From the NCBI RefSeq assembly GCF_004792415.1, contig NZ_CP038854.1, positions 186,001 to 250,000 of the forward strand: a DNA stretch of 64,000 bases. Direction: 5' to 3'. The notes under the pieces are model-generated. The model saw only the letters and a program-made list of their open reading frames with translations, was not told the origin of the DNA and searched no databases. A program made the position numbers and the translations under genes. Source of the stretch: Pantoea vagans (GTDB lineage: Bacteria; Pseudomonadota; Gammaproteobacteria; Enterobacterales; Enterobacteriaceae). Within the stretch, counting starts at the first letter, position 1, and the number at the start of each line of letters is the position of its first letter. Shown here piece after piece: positions 36,629-45,962 of the stretch.

Positions 36629-37016
36629 GACTTACTCCAGTAATAGATAACATTCAGTGGTAACGGGCCAGACTGAGCCTCAGCACACCGAATCAAAATA
36701 GTGAGCATCGCAGGTCAGTAACCTGCTGAGAGCCTTCACTATACTGCAATGTAAAGAGTCTGTGTCCATCAATGTGATTATATGTAAATAACAGATGGCG
36801 TCATTAGCCTTACTGGCTGCAGGAAATGCGTGCCTGCCATTGATTAACTCGTCCTGAACACGCCTTCCAGACCGGAAAACACCTTCTGCTCCCATGTTTG
36901 CGTAACCGGTTCCATTTACGTTATTGCTTAAATAAAATACTGGATATTTGAACAGGTGTTTGTATAATAAATGGACTGCCCGCCGGGTATTGGTAGCGTT
37001 AGCGAGGGGTGAACCC
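36629..37016. other. Divergent region between ribH and the antirepressor gene
   Basis: No gene believed. A 127-codon minus-strand frame here has no domain or ribosome site. A 6-bp hairpin GCAGGT/ACCTGC near 36710-36726 lies in the ribH leader. A consensus -10, TATAAT at 36963-36968, may serve the rightward gene. Confidence 0.35.
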
Positions 37017-37724
37017 ATGATGATTTCGACTGAAAGCCTCAAATCTCTGGAACAATCGGTCACAATGAGCAGCCGTGAACTGGCTCAGATGACCGGCATT
37101 ACACACGGAGAAGTGAAGCGGTTAATCAAAAGTCTGGAAACGGCTCAGCGTCTTTCTCAGCCACTCAAAGTAAATGACTATGAGCGGGATGGAGAAGTGC
37201 GCCAGGAGTATCGTCTCAGCAAGCGTGACTCTCTGCTCGCTGTAGCGCGTCTTTCCCCGGGCTTTACGGCTGAAGTGCTGGACCGCTGGCAGGATCGTGA
37301 AAAAACCACGCATCTGCCTGACTTCACCAACCCGGCTGAAGCGGCTCGCGCATGGGCTGAGCAGTTTGAACAGCGTCAGGCAGCGGAGCAGCAGCTGGCC
37401 CTCTCGGCTCCCAAGGCGGCGTTCTTTGATAGCTTCGTAGAAGTTGACGACTCGCTGGGTTTTCGTCAGCTCTGCAAGATGCTGAAAGTGAAAGAGCCGG
37501 AGTTCCGCCAGTTCCTGCTGGAGCGCAACATCATGTACCGCGCCAAAGGAACGCTGACGCCGCAACACTACCATCTGCAGGCGGGCTACTTTACGCTGCA
37601 TACCGGCACCGGTGAAAACCAGCACGCTTTTTCTCAGGCGCGCTTCACCTCAAAAGGGGTGAAATGGGTAGCGAGCCTGTGGGCGGGACATCTCTCAGCT
37701 CAGCCTAAAGGTGCAGCCGCGTAA
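37017..37724 (+). CDS. Rha/KilAC-type phage antirepressor homologue
   Basis: 235 residues. The first ~90 resemble the phage Rha regulatory domain (MSSRELAQMTGITHGEVKRLIKSLE; VRQEYRLSKRDSLLAVARL). Residues ~130-235 are a KilAC/ANT C-terminal domain (FRQLCKMLKVKEPEFRQFLLERNIMYRAKGTLTP; GVKWVASLW). Such proteins lift phage repression. No other prophage gene is next to it, so it is a stray or domesticated antirepressor. GAGGGG precedes ATG 37017. Confidence 0.8.
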   Translation: MMISTESLKSLEQSVTMSSRELAQMTGITHGEVKRLIKSLETAQRLSQPLKVNDYERDGEVRQEYRLSKRDSLLAVARLSPGFTAEVLDRWQDREKTTHLPDFTNPAEAARAWAEQFEQRQAAEQQLALSAPKAAFFDSFVEVDDSLGFRQLCKMLKVKEPEFRQFLLERNIMYRAKGTLTPQHYHLQAGYFTLHTGTGENQHAFSQARFTSKGVKWVASLWAGHLSAQPKGAAA

Positions 37725-37800
37725 TTTTACCTCTGGCTTTCCTGACGGCCGCCTGCACGCAACCCGTGCCGACAGGCGTGCAGATGAAAAATGCAGATAT

Positions 37801-37836
37801 AAAAAAGGCCGCATCAGAGTGCGGCCTTTTTTTATC
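37801..37836. terminator. Bidirectional terminator
   Basis: AAAAAAGGCCGCA-TCAGAG-TGCGGCCTTTTTTT separates the convergent antirepressor and MetQ-like genes. Confidence 0.92.
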
Positions 37837-37860
37837 GTTCAGGATCGATTACCGGGCGGT

Positions 37861-38664
37861 TTACCAGCCTTTAATGGCATCACCCTTGTAGACTTCTTCC
37901 GCTTTGGCCGCAACTTCCGGTGACTGCAGCGCAGACTTCAGCTTCTGAATTTTGTCGCTGTCTTTATTATCTTCACGTGATACCAGTGCATTGACGTAAG
38001 GCGACGAGGCACTTTCCATAAATAAACCATCGCGGTGTGCTGATAATCCAGCCTGAGCCGAGAAGTTGGTATTGATGATGGATAAAGAAACGTTCGGATC
38101 GTCTAACGTGCGGGTCAGCTGTGGCGTGTCCACTTCAACCAGCTTCAGATTTTTTGGATTTTCGATGATATCCAGTGAGGTCGGTAAATAACCCACACCG
38201 TCTTTCAGTTTAATCAGACCCTGCGCCTGAAGTAACAGCAGGCTGCGTCCCAGCGTGGTCGCCTCGTTAGAGATAGTAACAGTGGCGCCATTCTGCAGTT
38301 CACTGATATTTTTGATTTTGTGAGAATAGGCCGCAATCGGGAACACGAAAGTCTTGCCTACCACCGCAAATTTATAGCCGCGCTCTTTCGACTGATCTTC
38401 AAGATAAGGCAGGCTCTGGAAGGCGTTGGCATCAACCTCTTTGTTATTCAGTGCTTCGTTTGGCAGCACATAATCATTGAAGTTAAGAACTTCGACATCG
38501 AGCTTGTATTTATCTTTGGCAACCTGCTGTACCACCTGCCAGATCGCTTCATCTGGTCCGGTATTAATCGCGACTTTAACTTTGTTATCGTCGTCTTTAG
38601 AGCAGGCGGATAATAATAAAACAGAACTGGCGAGTAATGCCGTAAACAAACCTTTCATTATCAT
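37861..38664 (-). CDS. MetQ/NlpA-family substrate-binding lipoprotein
   Basis: Lipoprotein of 267 residues, lipobox LLLSAC with D at +3 to +5 after the cysteine (CSKDDD). It has family segments VFPIAAYSHKIKN, GATVTISNEATTLGRSLLLLQ and SPYVNALVSREDNK. MetQ proteins deliver methionine to MetNI; NlpA is an orphan relative. No metN or metI is adjacent, and I saw no MetJ box, so this is an orphan binding protein like NlpA. Confidence 0.85.
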   Translation of the reverse strand: MIMKGLFTALLASSVLLLSACSKDDDNKVKVAINTGPDEAIWQVVQQVAKDKYKLDVEVLNFNDYVLPNEALNNKEVDANAFQSLPYLEDQSKERGYKFAVVGKTFVFPIAAYSHKIKNISELQNGATVTISNEATTLGRSLLLLQAQGLIKLKDGVGYLPTSLDIIENPKNLKLVEVDTPQLTRTLDDPNVSLSIINTNFSAQAGLSAHRDGLFMESASSPYVNALVSREDNKDSDKIQKLKSALQSPEVAAKAEEVYKGDAIKGW

Positions 38665-38932
38665 AAATCCCTCAGATAGTAGATGGCTTCAAAGATAATA
38701 CAGAACGCAGAGGTTGCGTACTGACGGTGGAATATATCTTATAACCGCAAAGCACATTTCGAACATTAATTAACCATCCACTCTGCTGGCCCGATCATTC
38801 ACGCTATTTTTTCTGCACTGGCTGACTGATCGTTTACTGATTCATCACGTATGAAACCCTCAGCGCTATTTTCTTCTACGCTTATTGCTCAGTCACTACT
38901 GGCATTCTATTGAGTAACAACAGGGATTAACC

Positions 38933-39316
38933 ATGTCAAAGCAGGATAACGAGATTAACGCGGTCGAAGTGATGCGCAGCAGCCAGGCCTGGAACGGTGA
39001 GGTGATAAATGCTTATCCCACTGGCGAACCTGAACTGACAGTGATGCGACTGTCACTGCCTGCTCATACGTCATTGCCCTGGCACACCCACCCGATGCCG
39101 AATGCGGCGTTTATTCTTTCCGGCACTCTGATTGTTGAGGATAAAGAGAGCGGCGAACAGCGCACATTCACAGCTGGTGAAGCTCTGAATGAAACGGTTA
39201 ATAGCGCGCATCGTGGTTACACTTTGGATGAACCCGCTGAACTGGTGATCACCTATGCCGGTGTAAAAGGGCAGGAACTGACCGAGCCGCTGCCGGGAGA
39301 ACCCGAAGAGTTTTAA
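38933..39316 (+). CDS. Cupin-domain protein
   Basis: 127 residues, one small beta-barrel with metal-binding pattern PWHTHPMPNAAFILSG (residues ~50-65) and the second cupin motif near NSAHRGYTLDEPAEL. Reaction unknown. AGGGA lies upstream. No obvious operon partners; the DJ-1-like gene follows 167 bp later. Confidence 0.8.
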   Translation: MSKQDNEINAVEVMRSSQAWNGEVINAYPTGEPELTVMRLSLPAHTSLPWHTHPMPNAAFILSGTLIVEDKESGEQRTFTAGEALNETVNSAHRGYTLDEPAELVITYAGVKGQELTEPLPGEPEEF

Positions 39317-39483
39317 GTAGCGGCGTTTGCCATAACTCATGACGGCAATGTTTTCGCTGCCGCTGTTTAACGCTGAAATAAACCCCGTCCGGATTTGATT
39401 CGGATCAGTAAACGGTGTGTCTGCACAGACCAGGATTAACGTTCTTTGCTCCATCCACACCCACAATGTAAAAGGATTTTTTC

Positions 39484-40065
39484 ATGGATAAGAACGTTGC
39501 CCTGCTGCTCGCGCCCGGTTTTGAAGAAGCTGAAGCCATTATCACGCTCGATATTCTTTCACGTCTGGGCGTTCGTGTGACCACTGTGGCCTGTCAGCCC
39601 TACAGGGAAGTGACCAGCTACCATCAGGTGAAGGTGGTGGCTGATGAGCTGCTGGAGGAGAATCGCGAGCGCCTGTTTGATGCGGTGATTGTGCCGGGCG
39701 GCCCGGACGGCAGCAAAAATCTGTCAGCGAATGCTGCGGTGATCGATTTTATTCGCCGGCATGATGAAGCAGGTCGTCTGGTCTGCCCAATCTGTTCCGC
39801 AGCGGCCAGAGTGCTGGCACCTCATGCGCTTTTAAAGGGACGGCGTTATGTCAGTTCCGGCACCTCTTCAGAGGGTGTCACCGATGGCGTTTACGTTAAC
39901 GCATCAGTTGTGAAAGATGGCAATCTGCTGAGCGGACAGGATCTGGGCGCGGCGTTTGATTTCGCCTTTGCCATCGCTGTTACCCTGACAGGTGAGGGCG
40001 ACAAAGCCACTGAACAGGCGGAACACATCAGTCACAAGCTTAAAGTGGATTTCGCTAAGCTTTAA
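39484..40065 (+). CDS. DJ-1/PfpI-family protein (YajL-like)
   Basis: 193 residues of the DJ-1/ThiJ/PfpI fold. The conserved acidic residue in FEEAEAI (residue ~16), VPGGPDGSKNL near 72 and the nucleophile-elbow cysteine in CPICSAAARVL near 104 are all present. Members act as glyoxalases or as protein and nucleic acid deglycases or oxidative-stress chaperones. It is not the true yajL by context. Confidence 0.82.
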   Translation: MDKNVALLLAPGFEEAEAIITLDILSRLGVRVTTVACQPYREVTSYHQVKVVADELLEENRERLFDAVIVPGGPDGSKNLSANAAVIDFIRRHDEAGRLVCPICSAAARVLAPHALLKGRRYVSSGTSSEGVTDGVYVNASVVKDGNLLSGQDLGAAFDFAFAIAVTLTGEGDKATEQAEHISHKLKVDFAKL

Positions 40066-40127
40066 TCCACGCTTGCGCCCCCGAAGCGGCAGGCTGACGG
40101 GGCGCACAGTAATTGAAAAAGCGCTTT

Positions 40128-40814
40128 CTATTCACAACCAAATCCCGCATCCCGCAATACCCTTTTTGCCTGCTCTGAACCTAAGAACGTCGCCAGCCTT
40201 TGCGCCTGTGGCGTGATGACCGCACAGGCATAGCGTGCAACAGGATTAACAGCCGCCGGAATATCCACAACCGTCAGCCCGGCAATCCGGCTCAGGGCTG
40301 TCCGATAGCTGGCATAGCCGATAAACAGATCCGCCATATCCGCCTGAATAATCCATTCCGCTGCCAGTCTGCCCGCAGGAATAGCTGCTGAGTCACGCCC
40401 GCCAACCAGCGCGAGGGCGCGCTGGCGCACCGCTTCACCTGCATTACCCATCCGGGAGAAAAGAATCTGCGTATAGTCACCCGACGGGTCGGCACCATGT
40501 GTGGACGTGGCGATTCGCAGCGAGTCACGGGTGAGCAACGTATACCAGTCGTCTCCAGCAAGAAGACAATCGCTGCGCACCGTAATGCAGAGCCGGTTGG
40601 TGGCAAACGGCATGACTGCCAGCGCGCGTCCGGCAGCCAGCAGCGTCTGCGGATGATCTTCACTGGCTGAAGCGAAGAGGTCGCACGGCTCACCGGACTC
40701 AATGCGTTCGCGGAGCAGGCCGGCGGGACCAAAACGGGTTTCAACCGGCTCCGGAAAGGACGCCATTAGTGTCGGCCAGACGCCTTTCAGGCTGCCCGCT
40801 GCCAGTACCTGCAT
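40128..40814 (-). CDS. ModA-like oxyanion-binding protein without signal peptide
   Basis: 228 residues related to molybdate-binding ModA (VLAAGSLKGVWPTLMASF at the start, SGEPCDLFASASEDHP near 40). The protein begins at what would be the mature N-terminus: no export signal is visible, nor one in the upstream frame. It overlaps the preceding binding protein gene (TGATG). Either it acts in the cytoplasm as a metal sensor or carrier, or its signal was lost. The shared operon and ModE-like box favour molybdate or tungstate. Confidence 0.72.
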   Translation of the reverse strand: MQVLAAGSLKGVWPTLMASFPEPVETRFGPAGLLRERIESGEPCDLFASASEDHPQTLLAAGRALAVMPFATNRLCITVRSDCLLAGDDWYTLLTRDSLRIATSTHGADPSGDYTQILFSRMGNAGEAVRQRALALVGGRDSAAIPAGRLAAEWIIQADMADLFIGYASYRTALSRIAGLTVVDIPAAVNPVARYACAVITPQAQRLATFLGSEQAKRVLRDAGFGCE

Positions 40815-41863
40815 CACTCCGGCCCCTGATAAGTGGTGCGATAAAAACGCTGATACCAGCGGTTAGCCAGCTTGTTCATGTCAACATCCTGAAACTTCTG
40901 CGGATAGAGTTTTTTTGCCATCCACAGCTCGCCAAGCCCCATAGCTTCAGGCATCGGATAGCCCCAGGCTTTGGCATAGTCCGGCATCAGATAAACGCGA
41001 TGGTTTTTGACCGCGTCAATCGCCTGCCATTGTGGAGAGCTGTTGATTTCATTCACGACAGAAGGGTAACGGTCCTGGACAAAAATCACCTGCGGATCCC
41101 AGGCGATCACCTGCTCCATCGATACGGTTTTAAATCCTTTCACAGTCGCCGCGGCGACATTAACCGCACCCGCATGCTGCATCATCAGACCGGTATATTT
41201 CCCGGAACCATAAGTAGTCAGTTGCGGATTGGCCATATAGGCGCGAATACGTCTCTCCGCCGGTATATCTTTCAGGCGGTCGCTGACGATTTTGCGACCC
41301 TGATCGGTGGCCGCAATCAGCGCTTTCGCTTCGGCGGGTTTATTGATGATCTCGCCAATCAGCGTAATGCCTTCGCGCAGACCTTTGTCATAGGCCATTT
41401 CCTCATCACTGAGAGTCGGGTTCATTTTGTCCTGTTCACCCGGCAGGTCATGACGCAGAGAGATAGCCACGACAGGGATCCCCAGCGCAGTAATGCTATC
41501 GATCATCTCGTGCGGGGCATAGTTGGTGACAAACACCACCTGCGGATGCAGCGCCACCAGTTTCTCCGGATCAACATGCGTCAGATCCCCAATCACAGCC
41601 ATAGGGTTCAGCTCAGGGGCGAGTCGGGCATAGCCGTCGCCGAGTTGCTGCTTCCAGTTCGCCATCACCCCGACGATTTTATCGGTGGCGTTCATCTGCA
41701 CCAGCAGGTTCAGCGTCTGGTGCTGAAGCACAACAATGCGTTCAACGTGGTCAGGAATCGTAACCTGACGGCCAATCTGGTCGGTGATCTGGCGTGATGC
41801 CTGGGAAGAGAGCGGAAAGAGTATCAGTAAACCGAATGTGCATGTCTGCCAGAAGCGCTTCAT
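40814..41863 (-). CDS. BtuF/FhuD-type periplasmic binding protein, possibly for molybdate or tungstate
   Basis: 349 residues of the class III (Fe/B12/MolA) binding fold with signal peptide ending PLSSQAS, then RQITDQIGRQVTIPDHVERIVV and a central rigid helix. The family binds ferric siderophores, haem, cobalamin or, in MolA, molybdate. The ModE-like operator 17 bp upstream and the ModA-like gene downstream point to an oxyanion. No FecCD-type permease or ATPase is linked, so the partner transporter is elsewhere. Confidence 0.78.
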   Translation of the reverse strand: MKRFWQTCTFGLLILFPLSSQASRQITDQIGRQVTIPDHVERIVVLQHQTLNLLVQMNATDKIVGVMANWKQQLGDGYARLAPELNPMAVIGDLTHVDPEKLVALHPQVVFVTNYAPHEMIDSITALGIPVVAISLRHDLPGEQDKMNPTLSDEEMAYDKGLREGITLIGEIINKPAEAKALIAATDQGRKIVSDRLKDIPAERRIRAYMANPQLTTYGSGKYTGLMMQHAGAVNVAAATVKGFKTVSMEQVIAWDPQVIFVQDRYPSVVNEINSSPQWQAIDAVKNHRVYLMPDYAKAWGYPMPEAMGLGELWMAKKLYPQKFQDVDMNKLANRWYQRFYRTTYQGPE

Positions 41864-41879
41864 TAGCTATCCTCGAAAA

Positions 41880-41905
41880 TCGTTATGCATTTGATTATAT
41901 AGCGA
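41880..41905 (-). promoter_or_regulatory. ModE-like operator
   Basis: On the minus strand TCGCTATATA, 6 nt, TGCATAACGA. Compared with the ModE consensus CGNTATATA-N6-TATATANCG, only two positions differ. It lies just upstream of the ribosome site of the binding protein gene, a position suited to repression by molybdate-loaded ModE. Confidence 0.6.
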
Positions 41906-42146
41906 TAGGTGATGTGCGTCACGATTTGGGTCATTGTTTTGGGAAAGCAGGGCGAAGGTAAACCATATTGTTACCGATAAGACTCAAGGTAGTTCAGCAT
42001 TTTAACTCCACGGTCAATAAAATCCTGAGCGACTCATAATGATTTGCCGCTTTCCCTGTCTTTGATCAACGTTCGTATAAATACAAGTGCGTTACTCTGC
42101 GACCTCTAAGATTTCAGACCTGACAGCCTGACAGGAAGTCAACTGC

Positions 42147-44360
42147 ATGATAATCAGCCCGCCATTTGTCCGTACCCGGAACACCGGAGAAAGTGACGCA
42201 TCATGGGTCAGCAGAATGATGCCCGTGGATATAAACCGGGATTTCCCGCTCAACCGGCACGCATCATGGCACGGGGGCGTGCACGTCCTCCACACCGACC
42301 GTACTGAGGAAGGCTATGACCGCGTTGAGTTTGTCCGCGCGATTGCTGATGGGGAAGTTGTTTCTTTTCGGTCTCCGTCTTCCACACACAAACGTGATAC
42401 TTTTCCGCTGAATTATGATGGCAGAACCGATGACGGCTATGTCCTGCTAAAGCATCAGACCGATATCGGTGAAAACTGCCGTGTCGTTTATTACTCCCTG
42501 TATATGCATCTCATGGACCGGCTGGACCCGGCAATCAGAGCCGGAGCAAAAGTCTGGCGCAAGGACCGTATCGGGCAGAGTGGTATGGTTAGCGAAACCA
42601 ATGCCTTTCACTTTGAGGTGTTCTGTGACAACGTGAACATGCTGAAGCTGACCGGACGCACCACCCCTGAACTCGATATCACCCGTGACGGCAGAACCGA
42701 CACCCTTTATGGCGATATCCATTTTTATCTGCCGCCCGGTACACGCTTTTACGAATCGGTGTCTGACGCTGCCTCTCCGGACACGGACCGCCTGAATTCA
42801 GTTCATACCACCACGGAACCGTTATTCGTCAGCATGACCTTCGAAAAAGGCGACTGCACGATGGTAACCCGCAGGCAGAACACCACCACGGCGGCACGTT
42901 TCGACACAGTGGGGGAGCCGCTGGTGAATGCAGATGCCAGTCCGGCAGACAATTCCATTGCCGAAACATATCTGAAATATGAATACAATCTGTACCGGAC
43001 AGCCTGCCGTCTGTACCCGCAGAATCCGTCTGCCGGGTTCGAACTGCTCCGTTTCGGGCGGGTCATCAGCACTGAACATGAAACCATGACGCCTGCTGAT
43101 GCGCCGTTATGGCGTACCGTCAGCTTCCCAGGCGGAACGGGCATGGTCAATCTGGCCAGCCCTGAAATCAAAAAATTCAGCGATGCCGACTTCCCGCACT
43201 GGACAGGGTGGCGGATGCTGGACGATGACACGGACAACAACAGTCAGTGTAATTCTCCCCTTATCGCCGGATTGCAGGACAGCGGGCATTTCGGCGACCT
43301 GAGCAGCCGTCTGGTCTGCCATTTTCCGCTGGAGTGGAATGCTGCTACCTTTGACCAGCGCTATACCTGGCTCAGAAGCGGCTCTGACAATGTGCCGGCC
43401 ATGTCAGAAGAAGACTATGAACGGCTGAAAAGCCATGCCTCAGCGCTGTGTTTTGACACGGGCGAACACGGCACCGGTCGGTTATGGCATTTCCATCCGA
43501 CGGCTTTTATTGCCCATTTCCGCAAGTGCTGTTGGATAAGTAAGCAGGAGCTAAAACAATTTATCCCCCTGAACGTGATAAGAATGGCTCGTCGTAATAG
43601 TTATCTCTGGGAACCAATAGTCTATAGAGATGGTACTGGAAGTATGGCTGATAGTATTCGTATTCATCTGAATAAGGGAATGCAAAAATATCTGATTAAT
43701 ACACCTCTGCGTATTGCCTGCTTCTTTGGGAATGCCATACAGGAAACGCAGTGGTTATCCGAAAGAGAAGAAGTTGGAAGCCGGCAAGTTTGGTATTATC
43801 CATGGCATGGGCGTGGGTTATTGCAACTAACTAGCCCAAGAAACTACTTTGATTACTTTAGTTTTCGTGGCCTCCCATACACTAATGATATAAAAAATAG
43901 ATTATCTGAAGAATACAATCGTCTGTATGCAAACAGAAATATCAGACAAACAGACAATCATCTGTCAGATACAGAAAATGATATTCCTTATGATATTATC
44001 ATGTGGAGAAGTAACGTTAGTGGTAACGATCATGACGTCGTTGACAGTGCCGGTTTTTATTGGATTTCGGCTTATATGGCTTATCATTCAGATGCAGAAC
44101 ATGAGCTTGAAAGATGTAGCGTAAATACAAATTCCAGAGTAAAAGTATACTACCGCAGCCCTGCCTTCTGGAAGGCCAGTGCTTCAGTTAATCTACCCGG
44201 GAGAATAAACACTCTATACTCAACTGCCCTCAATGGATTCAATGATCGCTGCTGCGTATACGGCAGTGCTATTTCAGTACTCACTGAGCAAAAATTCCCA
44301 GATAACAATGGCAATGCAATAGTCGAAAAACCTGAATCAAACCAGTTAAGGAGAGGGTAA
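42147..44360 (+). CDS. Two-domain peptidoglycan hydrolase effector (M23-like plus GH19/lysozyme-like), T6SS type
   Basis: 737 residues without a signal peptide. Residues ~30-210 resemble an M23/LytM endopeptidase (SWHGGVHVLH; IGQSGMVSETNAFHFEVF). The usual HxHxE-type pair is FHFE with the first histidine missing, so that domain may be non-catalytic. Residues ~500-737 resemble a GH19/lysozyme fold (RIACFFGNAIQETQWL with the acidic residue; YYPWHGRGLLQLTSPRNYFDYF). Codons up to ~461 are GC-rich, those after (from about 43530) AT-rich: the tail looks imported. AGGAAG precedes the ATG. It overlaps the immunity gene (TAATG). Delivery by type VI secretion is inferred; no VgrG or PAAR is adjacent. 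Confidence 0.75.
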   Translation: MIISPPFVRTRNTGESDASWVSRMMPVDINRDFPLNRHASWHGGVHVLHTDRTEEGYDRVEFVRAIADGEVVSFRSPSSTHKRDTFPLNYDGRTDDGYVLLKHQTDIGENCRVVYYSLYMHLMDRLDPAIRAGAKVWRKDRIGQSGMVSETNAFHFEVFCDNVNMLKLTGRTTPELDITRDGRTDTLYGDIHFYLPPGTRFYESVSDAASPDTDRLNSVHTTTEPLFVSMTFEKGDCTMVTRRQNTTTAARFDTVGEPLVNADASPADNSIAETYLKYEYNLYRTACRLYPQNPSAGFELLRFGRVISTEHETMTPADAPLWRTVSFPGGTGMVNLASPEIKKFSDADFPHWTGWRMLDDDTDNNSQCNSPLIAGLQDSGHFGDLSSRLVCHFPLEWNAATFDQRYTWLRSGSDNVPAMSEEDYERLKSHASALCFDTGEHGTGRLWHFHPTAFIAHFRKCCWISKQELKQFIPLNVIRMARRNSYLWEPIVYRDGTGSMADSIRIHLNKGMQKYLINTPLRIACFFGNAIQETQWLSEREEVGSRQVWYYPWHGRGLLQLTSPRNYFDYFSFRGLPYTNDIKNRLSEEYNRLYANRNIRQTDNHLSDTENDIPYDIIMWRSNVSGNDHDVVDSAGFYWISAYMAYHSDAEHELERCSVNTNSRVKVYYRSPAFWKASASVNLPGRINTLYSTALNGFNDRCCVYGSAISVLTEQKFPDNNGNAIVEKPESNQLRRG

Positions 44361-45463
44361 TGAACAGAGTTCTATTATTTCCAATTTTAATTTTCTTTAT
44401 TACACCTCCACTTTTCGCTGATCAACTACACAGCCAGCATGATGTAGAGTCTGACAATTCTGCATTGACATTACTTCATAATACCCTGGCAGAGATGCTT
44501 CAAAACGAACCAGGGCAAGAGCTGGAAAAAATAGCAGATAAATTTCCATTAACAAACTACACTGACTTTACAATCAACACTGAAATATCAATAAAAACAA
44601 TCAAAAAGCCTTCCGCTAAAATTAGTAATGATGAATGGCAGGCTTTTATCAACACAGCCTTCATTGCTGACTCGGAAAATGGAGAGGTTAATTGCAAACT
44701 TGTTGATCTTGATGGTGACGGAGAGCGAGATCTCATTATTAGTAGCTACTCAGGAGGAACTGGATTATTTAGTTACACAGGGGTCCTAAAACGGATTGGT
44801 GACAAATTCTTCGATATAAATAACAATGCTGAAAATGACACTCAGACTATAACAGGTGCTCTATATTCAGAAAATGGGCGCGGGGCCAATCAGTGGGGGC
44901 AGTGGGTTCGCATTAATGACCAAGTCTATGCACTTTGGTTTAATGGTGAATATGATGAAGATACCTTTTATTTGTTGCGGCCATTTAATACAGACAATAA
45001 AATACCGAGTATAACCATTTATTATCAGTACGAATACGATAACTCCTCGATTGAACCGCAAGACGAAGGAAAACAGTTAAATCCAGCATTAAACGATCGT
45101 GACAAAAAACAGTTAATTAAATCGCTCAATTCTAAGAAGTATTATTTCAATAAACAAAAAGAAGAACAGGAACAAGAGCCTGTTTGCCCAATCCCAGCAG
45201 GTACATCATCTGAAGATGCAGCGCATTATAGAAATGAAATTGCTGGAAGTTATGTCACTCAACCTGTCGCAGTTATCCCTTTTTGGTTGAACGGGACGTG
45301 TTTCATCGGTTCTGTTGAAAGCTATTTTGGTCGTGGTGAGCTAATGACTATTAGTTCACCGAAAGATTTGAATATACTTGGCACTTACTCGATTACGGGG
45401 TTACGCCATTTAAAATCAATAAAAAGTGGATGGAAATCCAGAGAAGAAAACATTCCCTTATAA
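44360..45463 (+). CDS. Immunity protein for the adjacent effector
   Basis: 367 residues, AT-rich like the effector tail. Signal peptide MNRVLLFPILIFFITPPLFA targets the periplasm, where a cell-wall hydrolase would act. A VDLDGDGERDLI segment near residue 115 resembles a calcium-binding FG-GAP/EF loop. TAATG overlap with the effector supports co-translation. Immunity role is inferred from position, export and shared composition. Confidence 0.65.
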   Translation: MNRVLLFPILIFFITPPLFADQLHSQHDVESDNSALTLLHNTLAEMLQNEPGQELEKIADKFPLTNYTDFTINTEISIKTIKKPSAKISNDEWQAFINTAFIADSENGEVNCKLVDLDGDGERDLIISSYSGGTGLFSYTGVLKRIGDKFFDINNNAENDTQTITGALYSENGRGANQWGQWVRINDQVYALWFNGEYDEDTFYLLRPFNTDNKIPSITIYYQYEYDNSSIEPQDEGKQLNPALNDRDKKQLIKSLNSKKYYFNKQKEEQEQEPVCPIPAGTSSEDAAHYRNEIAGSYVTQPVAVIPFWLNGTCFIGSVESYFGRGELMTISSPKDLNILGTYSITGLRHLKSIKSGWKSREENIPL

Positions 45464-45481
45464 TCGGAACTTTTAAAGATT

Positions 45482-45512
45482 CAGAGGAACCGGTTGTGCA
45501 TAACATCCTCTG
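45482..45512 (+). terminator. Hairpin after the first immunity gene
   Basis: CAGAGGA / TCCTCTG inverted repeat with a 17-nt loop, no T-tract; weak. Confidence 0.3.
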
Positions 45513-45536
45513 TCAGCGACGGTAGTAAGACAATGC

Positions 45537-45962
45537 GGCATTCGCTACACCGACAATCACCTGTCTGATGCAGAAAACCACGTCCCGGAAAATATTATCC
45601 GGTGGCGGAATAACGTCAGCAGCGACCTGCATGAGGCGGCCAGCAGCGCCGGATTTTACTGGATGGCAAGGGATATGGCCCCCTACGCGGATGCCGAACA
45701 TGTGCTGGAGCGGAGCAACGTCACTCCCCGGCTGAGCGGGATAAAGATTTACTACCGCAGCCCGGCCTTCTGGCGGGCCAGTGCCACCGTCAACCTGCCG
45801 GGTCAGATCGATAACGACCGATATCAGGGGCTGAATGGCTTTAATACCCGCTGCTGTGTCTACGGCAGCGCGATAGCCGTCTTCACCGAGCAGAAATTCC
45901 CGGACAGCCATAACAATCCGGTCAACGAAAAACCAGAATCAGGCCAGCTAAGGAGAGGCTGA
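45537..45962 (+). pseudogene. Displaced C-terminal fragment of an effector (orphan tail)
   Basis: The frame from 45504 to the TGA at 45960-45962 has no start or ribosome site. From codon 45540 it aligns end to end with residues 599-737 of the effector at 42147-44360: TDNHLSDAEN versus TDNHLSDTEN, YYRSPAFWRASATVNLPG versus YYRSPAFWKASASVNLPG, RCCVYGSAIAV versus RCCVYGSAISV, and both end QLRRG. It is GC-rich, like the effector N-terminal half and unlike its current tail. It overlaps the next gene start exactly as the intact effector does (TGATG). I read it as the original toxin tail left behind after replacement. Confidence 0.85.

Noticed and set aside
36629..36730. Possible FMN riboswitch in the ribH leader
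   Set aside because: None of the conserved RFN blocks (AGGGCGGGG, AGCCCGCGAGC) is present; only a short hairpin is seen.
36680..37063. 127-codon minus-strand frame between ribH and the antirepressor
   Set aside because: No ribosome site or recognisable domain; overlaps the likely promoter region of both genes.
40076..40106. GC-rich hairpin after the DJ-1-like gene as a terminator
   Set aside because: GCGCCCC/GGGGCGC arms are separated by a long loop and no T-run follows; not convincing.
40769..41797. 342-codon plus-strand frame over the BtuF-like gene
   Set aside because: Antisense shadow of a gene with a signal peptide and clear binding-protein fold.
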